A model generated the notes under the pieces. That model saw only the letters and a list, made by a program, of their open reading frames with translations, did not search any database and was not told where the DNA came from. Position numbers and translations under genes: made by a program. This document shows, one piece after another, positions 56,372 through 64,000 of a stretch of DNA of 64,000 nt. Each line of letters starts with the position of its first letter. Position 1 is the stretch's first letter. Origin of the DNA: Moniliophthora roreri (taxonomy: Eukaryota; Basidiomycota; Agaricomycetes; Agaricales; Marasmiaceae); contig LATX02000215.1 in NCBI GenBank assembly GCA_001466705.2, forward strand, positions 1 to 64,000. The letters run 5' to 3'.

Positions 56372-56717
56372 GCCCTATTTGGTAGTTACAGGCGTACATC
56401 ACCTGGTTCGCAATCTCGAGACTGCAGCTTTCAACGATTCTTTCGAATAGCTTTCGTTGACCCCTGAGGAAAAAGAGGCTTTTGACGCAGGGTTCCAATC
56501 GGTTGTGCTGATTAGCGGCGTTTCGGATTTGATCGTCATACTGCCCGGTATTGAAGAGATGAAGGAGTTGGTAGGGGTTGGGTCTGAGGCCGTTGGGGTA
56601 GGTGATATTTTCGCCATATCGTCCTTCTCCCGACACAGTAGGAACAGGGCTCGAGATTCGGGCTGGCTGGCTGCCAGTAAGAGAAGAGGAAGAGGCGGCG
56701 GAGGATGCATCGGACAT
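55554..56717 (-). CDS. element 2 ORF A, Arg/Gly-rich double zinc-knuckle protein
   Basis: 387 residues. ATG at 56717 follows the pol stop (TAA, 56723-56721) after one codon, in the pol frame. Residues about 45-140 hold a conserved region (NPYQLLHLFNTGQYDDQIRN, SLFFLRGQRKLFERIVESC). After a Ser/Pro linker containing DVKPKVE comes an RG-rich segment (RGGRGGRSRGIRGRGRGRR). Two knuckles follow: CPVCGLERHFARDC (CX2CX4HX4C) and CRRCFTTQPGHTSSNC (CX2CX6HX4C). RNA or single-stranded DNA binding is likely, making it Gag- or nucleocapsid-like although it sits after pol. It could be expressed by readthrough of the pol stop or by reinitiation. Confidence 0.75.
   Translation of the reverse strand: MSDASSAASSSSLTGSQPARISSPVPTVSGEGRYGENITYPNGLRPNPYQLLHLFNTGQYDDQIRNAANQHNRLEPCVKSLFFLRGQRKLFERIVESCSLEIANQVMYACNYQIGLEGPVTVPSTFRYHPHLSMPPPADPRAMSEYPDPLSFSLLDRLGRRTDGNGYPRPDINDTRSLISRLTSEPRISPAASASPEFPDTLVYPDSTPDPDVKPKVESVDSLPDSQPGPSTAVDPRSLQTPEASVPPDSGTHPRGGRGGRSRGIRGRGRGRRNGESNPRKRRRPTDGQLAKSDSGPDPDDAAHRPRLCPVCGLERHFARDCPQYMCRRCFTTQPGHTSSNCPDQRRSRRIARRRPHSSSDSLSDGRRYDDERWYNDEPYDNLGGEC
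56086..56114. other. 29 nt block whose direct complement is at 62921-62949
   Basis: In ORF A/B of element 2 this block keeps both frames open; the counterpart in element 3 is the anomalous one. See findings. Confidence 0.85.
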
Positions 56718-56720
56718 GTT

Positions 56721-58857
56721 TTACGAAGGTTGAGCTGGTATGGGGTCTTTGGGCTTCAACTTGTGTCTTTTTATATAATCCTTAAGAAGGTCTAGACAGT
56801 TCTCCATTCCCTCCATGCGGATCCATCGGTTATGGGATGAATCATAACCCGTGTACGACACAAGGAATTCTCGGGGTCTCTTCTTCGGTCTATGCCCGGT
56901 TATTGCGTCGACCTCGTATTCCTCGAACCCTTCTATAAGGTCCGGGGGTGGTTCCGTAAAACTGGGTCCGTGGGCCTCGGTCTGTTTGTATGGTGACAAT
57001 AGGGCCGCGTGGAACACAGGGTGGATTTTCCACTGATGGGGTAAATCTAGTCTGTACGTCACGGGTCCAAGTACCTCGAGGATTGCGAATGGTCCTTCCC
57101 TTTTCGGGGCTAGTTTCTTTGACGGGTACCCAATGGCTAGATTCTTGGCTTCTAACCAAACCTTTTGTCCCTTCTCGAATACATCAAGCTTCTGTTTTTC
57201 CCTCCTTATCATGTGTTGTCTTGCCAACTCCAGTAGGCTCGTGGTTTCTTCTCGTACTCTCTTTAGTTCCTGTAATCTTTCTTCTATTGACGGAATATTT
57301 GTTCTTTCGAACACCGTTGGAAGTGGTCGAGGGTGATATCCCATCATCATGAAGAATGGTGATTTCTTAAGGACTGAATGTGTTCGATTATTGTGAGCGA
57401 ATTCTGCCAACGAAAGATATTCCTTCCATCGGGTTTGCTCTTTTGCGCAGAACATCCTGAGGTAGACTTCGAGTTCTCTGTTTACTCGCTCGGTTTCTCC
57501 ATCAGTTTGCGGGTGGAATGCTGTGCTCATCGAGTGTTTGATGGAAAGTTGTTTCCCCATTTCCTGGAATACTTCCGCGGCGAATCTGGGGTCTCGATCG
57601 GATATGATTCGGTCAGGTAGTCCGAATCTTTTGTACAGATGTTGAATTAACATTTCCGCGATCTTCGTAGCATCCGTCGTTTTTGTGCATGGAGTAAAAA
57701 TTACCCCCTTCGTAGACGAGTGGTCCACCACGACTAAAATAGAATCCATGCCATCACATTCGGGAAGGTCGGTAATGAGGTCCATTGTGCAGACCTGAAA
57801 GGGGAAGGAATTCTGGGGTGCTTGTATTGGTTGTAATGGAGTTCGTGTCGGATGCGTAATAATTTTGGACTGCTGGCACGTGGCGCAGCCGTCAACGAAG
57901 CTCTTGATGAATTTGACCATTCCTGGCCACCAGAAGTCACGTTGTACTTGCTCAGTAGTATTCCACTGCCCTGGATGTCCTACTCCTGGTGTCTCGTGGA
58001 TTGACTGGACTATTCGTCGTCGGAGGTCTGTGTCATTCGGGACATATACGCGATTCTGGAAGAAGAGTAAATCGTTCTCAATCTTCCAATCCGATAGCGC
58101 GGATTTGATTGGCGGCACGCCTTGGTGTAGTAATTGTTCCAAAGCCGATTTATGAAAATCGTCCGGGCCCAACCGCTCCACTATATCGTCCTTCAATTCC
58201 AAGTTGATGCTTCTGACGAAGAATCGATCTGGCAGGACTATTACGTCCTCATTGTCGTTATCAATCTCGTCTGCTTCGTTACTTCGTCTTGACAAAGCGT
58301 CTGCTTGTGAAATGGACTTTCCCGGCACATGTACTAGTCCTAAGTCGAATTCGGATAGGAAGAGACTCCATCTTGCCTGTCGTCTGTTCAATTTTTGCGC
58401 CGTTCGGAAGTACGTTAGATTTTTGTGATCCGAAAGGATGACGACCTTAAACTTCCCTCCCATAAGGTAGTGGCGCCATTCCATGAGTGCTCTGTAAATA
58501 GCAAGGAGTTCTCGATCGTAGATTTCGTAATTCCGTTCGGCCGGGGAGAACGACTTTGACAAGTATCCACATGGGTGCCACTCGCCATCCACTCCTTTCT
58601 GCCTAAGGACGGCACCCGTAGCCCATTTCGAAGCATCGGCTTCTATAACAAAAGGTTTATCGACGTCCGGCATGACCAGTATGGGTTCTAATAGAAACTT
58701 TGCTTTTAAGAGATCAAATGCTATCTGGCACTGTGACGTCCATTCGAATTTTCGGTTCTTTTGTAGAAGGTCGTTCAGAGGTCTAGTGACGTGTGCATAT
58801 TTCCCTATGAACTTCCTGTAGAAATTCCCGAAGCCCAAGAACGCGCGAACTCCCTTT
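56721..58857 (-). CDS. element 2 pol (partial): RT thumb, RNase H, integrase, chromodomain
   Basis: Open for about 712 codons from the N at 58858 to TAA 56721. In order: connection of reverse transcriptase (RAFLGFGNFYRKFIGKYA), RNase H ([29 protein letters not shown]), DALSRR, integrase zinc domain (HETPGVGHPGQW...CATC), catalytic core with the Asp of CTMDLITDLP, the Asp of ISDRDPRF and the Glu of RVNRELEVYL. Then the GPFAILEVLGPVTYRLDLP module and a chromodomain (EEYEVDAITGHRPKKRPREF, SYTGYDSSHNRW). All catalytic residues visible here are present. The chromodomain is expected to guide integration to modified chromatin. The palm of reverse transcriptase, protease and gag are cut off by the contig end. 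Confidence 0.9.
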
Positions 58858-58858
58858 N
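58858..58858. other. single-N contig join inside pol
   Basis: Left: pol of element 2. Right: unrelated CpG-poor relic repeat. The join is a scaffold step, not a natural junction. Confidence 0.9.
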
Positions 58859-61631
58859 TAAAGAGTGCACCAGCAGCTAAACAATACAAGATCAACTAGC
58901 TAGGTACAAAGTCATCTCGGAAAGAAGGAAATCACTTCTGAAGGACATCTCCTACCTACGGACAGCTACAACAAGACCTAGAAGAATATCTAACGCATAA
59001 GCAGTTCTAAATAAGACTGAGTGTGCATTGTTGAAGGAGATAGAAACAGTAACAGTGTGTTCTGACCTTGGAAACTTTGGCATCTAGGCTTCTGCAGATG
59101 TGCAGATACTAGAAAGGGAAATGCTGTAAAGAGACAGAATGGATACAGCCATCCACTTGTAGATACCCAACTTAGAAAAAGAGAAAATACAAATTATAGA
59201 GTCCAGAATGCCTGGAGACATAGATACCCATGCAGATATGGTCAGATACCCTGGTGGCCAGACTCTGTGACATCTGAATATTCCCTCTTTTAGTATCTCA
59301 GTCACTCATTTATCATTTCCTGAATTATCAGACATTATTTATATTTTTCTGTAGATATATTCCTTGGATGGTATATAAGGACCACTAGATATTCATAGAT
59401 ATTCAAGTAACTCTGCCCCCTCTGATTGTGAAATACATGAAGAGTTTGTTTGGTGTATAAAGTTGTGTGCCATTCCAGTTTTGCTTCCTCACTTCAAGCC
59501 CTGGAGATGGAGTGTGGCCTGTGTTGGGTATCAGGTTGTGACACACTTAGTCTTAGCAAGGGGTGTGCCTGTGCTGAGCTCTTTGTAGAAATTGGTCTAG
59601 GACCTTTTCCAGTATACTGTGTGCTGTAGTTGTCTTAAGAAAGTCTTGAACTCCATAGGGTCAGGCTATATCAGCTATTGAGTCTTTGTATGGGACTGTA
59701 GCTCTTGTTTTTGTGCTTTGTGCACCATGTTCTTTGTGTTTTATATACTCCTCTGGAGGTGAACACCTTGAAGTAGATTGCTTCAATAAGAGAGAATCAA
59801 CCTAGCTAAGAGTTTTGTTGGCATTCTAAGTGCAGTAACTCTGATCATGCTGATCCACACTTGCACAACAACCTGAGTTAGACTTTTGGAGGTTATCTTT
59901 TGGGTAGTTTTCCACTAGTCCTATCTTAGACAAATTAACGCACCATTGGATCATAATCCTGCTTCACCATGAACAGTTCTTGTCATATGTGGCACAAATC
60001 TAAGTCAGACAAACTGGTTATCAGCATTCCAATGTCAATGAGAACATTACTACCATATACCATCTTTTTTCCCCCCTTATAAAGTGCGAACTCTATACCA
60101 CAACTGTGACCTTCAGACTCCAAATGAGACTTCTATATCCTGAGAACATTACTGTTAGTCTCTGCAACATCTTCATGGACTTAAGATACATACCTTTATT
60201 CTGAATTTAGACCATCTGGCATTCTTGAACTCAAAAGCAGAACTTTAGAAGAGAGACAAGCTGGAGGGGTGATAATGGTTAGGGAAAAGAATTTGCTCAG
60301 CCAGGCTTCTCAATATAACTTGAAAGCAGATAGCAGATAGCAGGTAACTCAACAATTGGTTGCTCAACCTGCCTACTGACTGCTGCCTACTAACTGCCAT
60401 CCACTTGACATCGTACATGTCCCTTGGCTCAGTAGTAGCCGACTCATCCAGGACTCATCTGAATCAAGAGATATCTGTTGATTACCAAATTTCCCATGAA
60501 TTCTGACTAGATTGTCTATGGCCACATTTTGATAGTGTTTTGGCTCACACTTAACATTCTACCCAAATCAGTTTGTTAACATAGAGAGAACACACTGAGT
60601 CCAACCAAGACTATAGCAGTTCTGAAAGCGAAGTCAATTTTATCCAAGTAAAATGTAAGAACTTACACATGGGCCTCAGCTAAAGCAGAAGGATATAAGT
60701 AAAAGCACCTAGAGTTAAGTCAAAGATCACAGATCTAGGTGAGAGCAGCTCAAAGTGAAGTTCGCTGTTTTGCTAATGCGCTTGCCTGGCACATAAGACT
60801 TGAGCATGCTTGACATACATTGAGATCAAGTGTTCACACTGAAGGACAAAGGTATGAGCCATATAATTGAATATATTACTTTACTAGTCAGCTAATTACA
60901 TATGTGCCCAAGGCTCTGACAAGTGTATGTACTCTGAATGCTTTCAGTGCACATCATTTTATTTCTATCCATCATTGTATTTCTGCATGTTGGTCTGTTT
61001 CTATGCTTCTGGGGGTACAGAGGTGGTCAAGGCAAGCCAAAGAGAAACTAGATATTAAGAAAGGGGCTGGGAAGAGAGTTGATGGGATGGTCTGTTATGT
61101 GAGATGAACATTTCCCAGATCATCATCATCCCTTGCTCAAAAAAGTATCAATTGCTACTGGAGCTTGAAGAGCCTTTTTTGAGAGGGTGCTGTCGAAAAA
61201 AGGAGGTTAATCATGACCATAGAGGGAAAAAGAGCCAGCTCAACAATCTGCTGGTACTGCACACTGGCAACCAGAAGCATGATCTTGGCATCAAGTCAAA
61301 ACAGAGGGCAACACTGGTTTTATTTAATGATGATTGCCCTATAAAATACACTTCAACTTCAACAGTATCACTAGAGTACTTCCAGCCATTGCCTCGAGAT
61401 ATCTGATGGCAACCAACAGTGTCACAGAAAACAGTGGTCACACCCTGATGCAGGTAAGTTCCATTATCATGCATCTCTGTGGGAACCTTATGAATCCAAA
61501 AGTCCAAACAGACTGACAATGGAAACAGAACCAGCACCCTCTCACATCTTTGACACTCTGCAATAGGCAATGATGCCCAATGAGATGTTACTGGACATTA
61601 TCAGACAGCATCAGATGTTATCAGACAAATA
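58859..61631. other. CpG-poor relic block with inverted copy of the 1.4 kb repeat
   Basis: 58859-59940 matches 47136-48530 in reverse complement with clear divergence. The rest has short ORFs without support. CG is rare. Confidence 0.6.
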
Positions 61632-61662
61632 CATGAAAATCTGACATGCACCTGACATTTTC

Positions 61663-62115
61663 TGTTACGTTACTTGCGTAGCAACGTTAACTTCTACTAA
61701 CTTCAACAGAGAATCCCCTCCGTCAAAGTAGTATTCAAGTTCAAGTTTGAGTTCGTTCAGCGGTTGCTGAAGTTCAGAGATCCTTCGATAGGCGTTGACA
61801 CAAGTATAAGATAAACCAGGTCAAGCTGGAGACTCAGAGTCTCAGCTTGAGCGCTTAAATACGTTACAACCAGACTTGTACTAACTATATACGAATAGCC
61901 GACGAAGTCGGTAATTGTCTAAAGTCCCGAGGCAGTCGGGATATGAGTAATATCGTACAAAGGGATAGGTAAATGGGGAAGAGGAAGGGTGGAAGAGTCC
62001 GGAAGCAGTGAGAAGCATGGATGCGAGAAGGAAAAGGGGGCTGGGAAAGTGGATAAGTCCGAGGGTAATGAGAAGCATAGGTAGTACTACAGAAGAGAAA
62101 AGAAAGTTCGTAACA
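61663..62115 (-). repeat. 3' LTR of element 3 (453 bp)
   Basis: No difference from 54828-55280 seen. Confidence 0.95.
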
Positions 62116-62156
62116 TTACCCCCTCAACAAGGGGTAAACTCCGCTTTAACCACCAC

Positions 62157-62852
62157 CTACGATTCTCTGTCTCCGTACAGTTCTGCATCGTAATCATACG
62201 ATGTGTCAGGTCTGTAGTCGTCGTCCGGCATCTCGTCTACGGCTCCCAACCGCGGAGTTGCTGGTACTTCCGAGGGCGGTTGCCACCCCATAGCTAGCCG
62301 TTCCTCAACTGTCAACAACCTCACCTTTTTTGGATCCGCTCCTACAAACAGCAGCTGAGCGTCCCGATCGTATTCCTCCATCAACGACTCAACATTCTCC
62401 GCCGAGGTTGTCGTAGGGCTCGTCATTGTACCACCGTTCATCGTCATAACGGCGACCATCCGACAAAGAGTCTGAGCTCGAATGAGGCCGTCGACGCGCA
62501 ATGCGGCGAGACCTTCGTTGGTCAGGGCAGTTGCTAGACGTATGTCCAGGTTGAGTTGTGAAGCATCGACGACACATGTACTGCGGGCAATTTCGGGCGA
62601 AATGGCGCTCCAGTCCGCACACAGGGCAGAGACGCGGTCGACGAGCTGCATCATCGGGGTCTGGGCCGGAGTCGGACTTCTCAAGCTGACCTTCGGTAGG
62701 TCGTCGTCGTTTTCGGGGGTTTGATTCTCCGTTTCGTCGTCCTCGGCCTCGTCCTCTGATGCCTCGGGAGCGACCTCCCCTCCCACCGCGGGGATGTGTT
62801 CCACTGTCAGGCGGAACTGAGGCTTCAGGTGTCTGAAGACTTCGGGGGTCAA
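62157..62852 (-). CDS. element 3 ORF B, C-terminal 231 codons
   Basis: Same frame and end as ORF B of element 2 (MQLVDRVSALCADWSAISPE, LTVEERLAMGWQPPSEV). It is cut upstream because the 29 nt anomalous block at 62921-62949 and a 50 bp deletion near 63137 change the frames. Still open across the region that overlaps the knuckles. Confidence 0.55.
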   Translation of the reverse strand: MTPEVFRHLKPQFRLTVEHIPAVGGEVAPEASEDEAEDDETENQTPENDDDLPKVSLRSPTPAQTPMMQLVDRVSALCADWSAISPEIARSTCVVDASQLNLDIRLATALTNEGLAALRVDGLIRAQTLCRMVAVMTMNGGTMTSPTTTSAENVESLMEEYDRDAQLLFVGADPKKVRLLTVEERLAMGWQPPSEVPATPRLGAVDEMPDDDYRPDTSYDYDAELYGDRES

Positions 62853-63500
62853 TGGCCGTTGAGGGCCCGGGCTGGGAATCTGTGAGGGAGTCGACGGACT
62901 CGACCTTAGGTTTGACGTCGCCTAGCCCTCACCCCAGTCCTATTTGCTCGGTGTCGGGAAATTCGGGGGAGGCACCGGCAGCGGGGAGGATTCGGGGTTC
63001 AGAGGTGAGTCTGGAGACGAGGCTACGAGTGTCGTTGATGTCGGGACGGGGGCAACCGTTGCCGTCGGTTCGTCTTCCGAGTCGGTCAAGGAGGCTGAAG
63101 GAGAGGGGATCAGGGTATTCTGACATCACTCTGGGATCGTGACAGGACCTTCCAGTCCTAACTGGTAGTTACAGGTGTACATCACCTGGTTTGCAATCTC
63201 GAGACTGCAGCTTTCAACGATTCTTTCGAATAATTTTCGTTGACCCCTGAGGAAAAACAGGCTTTTGACGCAGGGTTCCAGTCGGTTGTGTTGATCAGCG
63301 GCGTTCCGGATTTGATCGTCGTACTGCCCGGTATTGAAGAGATGAAGGAGTTGGTAGGGGTTGGGTTTGAGGCTGTTGGGGTAGGTGATGTTTTCGCCGT
63401 ATTGTCCTTCTCCCGACACAGTAGGAACAGGGCTCGCGACTCGGGCTGGCTGGCTGCCAGTAAGAGAAGAGGAAGAGGCGGCGGAGGATGCATTGGACAT
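62389..63500 (-). pseudogene. element 3 ORF A, disrupted
   Basis: N-terminal part 63126-63500 (RPARVASPVP-like start, NPYQLLHLFNTGQYDDQIRN, FLRGQRKLFERIVESC) and the knuckle part 62389-62622 (GLERHFARNC, CRRCFTTQPGHTSSNC) are clear. Between them about 50 bp are missing near 63137, and the block 62921-62949 introduces a TAG. ATG 63500 follows a TGA pol stop after one codon. Confidence 0.7.
62921..62949. other. 29 nt direct-complement block (28 of 29 positions)
   Basis: See findings; compare 56086-56114. Confidence 0.85.
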
Positions 63501-63503
63501 GTT

Positions 63504-64000
63504 TCACGAAGGTTGAACTGGTATGGGGTCCTTGGGCTTCAACTTGTGCTTCTTTATATAGTCTTTAAGAAGGTCTAGACAGTTCTCCATTCCCTCCATA
63601 TGGATCCATCGGTTATGGGATGAATCATAGCCCGTGTATGACACAAGGAATTCCCGGAGTCTCTTCTTCGGTCTATGCCCGGTTATTGCGTCAACTTCGT
63701 ATTCTTCAAACCCTTCTATGAGGTCCGGGGGTGGTTCCGTAAAACTGGGTCCGTGGGCATCGGTCTGTTTGTATGGTGACAATAGTGCTGCGTGGAATAC
63801 GGGGTGGATTTTCCACTGATGGGGTAGATCTAGTTTGTACGTTACGGGCCCAAGTACCTCGAGGATTGCAAACGGTCCTTCCCTTTTCGGGGCTAGTTTC
63901 TTTGACGGGTACCCAGTGGCTAGATTCTTGGCTTCTAACCAGACCTTTTGTCCTTTCTCGAATACATCCAACTTCTGTTTCTCCCTCCTTATCATGTGCT
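63504..64000 (-). CDS. element 3 pol, C-terminal part (partial)
   Basis: Integrase C-terminal module ([39 protein letters not shown]) and chromodomain (EEYEVDAITGHRPKKRLREF, SYTGYDSSHNRW), ending with a TGA stop at 63504-63506. Continues beyond the window. Confidence 0.85.
   Translation of the reverse strand, partial: HMIRREKQKLDVFEKGQKVWLEAKNLATGYPSKKLAPKREGPFAILEVLGPVTYKLDLPHQWKIHPVFHAALLSPYKQTDAHGPSFTEPPPDLIEGFEEYEVDAITGHRPKKRLREFLVSYTGYDSSHNRWIHMEGMENCLDLLKDYIKKHKLKPKDPIPVQPS

Larger units (their letters stand above)
54797..58857 (-). mobile_element. Ty3/gypsy element 2, 3' half (LTR, ORF A/B, pol)
   Basis: LTR, polypurine tract, ORF B/ORF A and the C-terminal two thirds of pol, cut at the N at 58858. 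It shares the first 31 flanking bases with element 3 at 61632 and is identical to it for about 0.9 kb, then about 96 %. The two are therefore probably allelic or redundant copies of one insertion. Gag, protease and the reverse transcriptase palm are missing. Confidence 0.9.
61632..64000 (-). mobile_element. Ty3/gypsy element 3, 3' part (runs off the window)
   Basis: LTR 61663-62115, ORF B, broken ORF A, and the C-terminal part of pol. Same 31 bp flank as element 2. Differences rise with distance from the LTR. Confidence 0.9.

Noticed and set aside
58859..58895. Start of the element 2 pol frame to the right of the N
   Set aside because: Those bases belong to the relic repeat on another contig; the reading frame only happens to stay open across the N.
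1..64000. CRISPR arrays, rRNA, tRNA, bacterial operons
   Set aside because: None seen; splice sites and retroelements indicate a fungal nuclear genome.

Overview
The window looks like a piece of draft assembly from a filamentous basidiomycete, probably an agaricomycete. The reasons are many 50-65 nt introns with CTAAC-like branch sites, TATA boxes of TATATAAAT type, an expanded seven-helix membrane-protein family, and Ty3/gypsy chromoviruses. I cannot name the species. Five single N characters (966, 48824, 52647, 54796, 58858) mark contig joins. At several of them the two sides carry the same sequence, so part of the window is present twice because overlapping contigs or haplotypes were not merged.

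Layout. 1-2003: a 0.93 kb unit present twice, about 95 % identical. 2005-5277: gene-like exons, including a small secreted protein at 4946. 5278-6787 and 13695-19850: two halves of one almost CpG-free, AT-rich relic block. The block was split by a complete Ty3/gypsy element (element 1, 6788-13694, minus strand, TSD TAGCA). Element 1 has near-identical 632 bp LTRs, gag, a -1 frameshift site, a pol with nonsense codons and no integrase core, and two extra overlapping ORFs after pol. 18473-43434: CpG-normal host DNA with five members of a membrane-protein family. Two of these (24378-25853 minus, 34888-36376 plus) are intact and lie on the arms of an inverted duplication flanking a Cys-based protein phosphatase gene (30775-31522); three are decayed. 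A 0.2 kb repeat is scattered among them. 44119-54795: repeats and CpG-poor relic DNA, duplicated across contig joins, ending in truncated LTRs. 54797-58857 and 61632-64000: two copies (elements 2 and 3) of the 3' half of a second gypsy family, sharing the same flank, so probably allelic or redundant. 58859-61631 is another CpG-poor block.

How the elements seem to work. The RNA 5' end predicted from the LTR TATA box is complementary to the sequence beside the 5' LTR, as in self-priming Tf1/sushi-type elements. Gag-Pol is probably made by -1 frameshifting at GGGTTTT. Pol ends in integrase plus a chromodomain. Directly after pol and in its frame lies ORF A, which has two zinc knuckles and an Arg/Gly-rich stretch. 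ORF B overlaps it in the +1 frame, and the same arrangement occurs in two diverged families. This dual-frame 3' module is the best candidate here for an undescribed system.

The strangest signal is of another kind. Two segments (22 and 29 nt) differ between otherwise nearly identical copies by base-for-base complementation without reversal. No known DNA rearrangement does this, so data corruption is the leading explanation.
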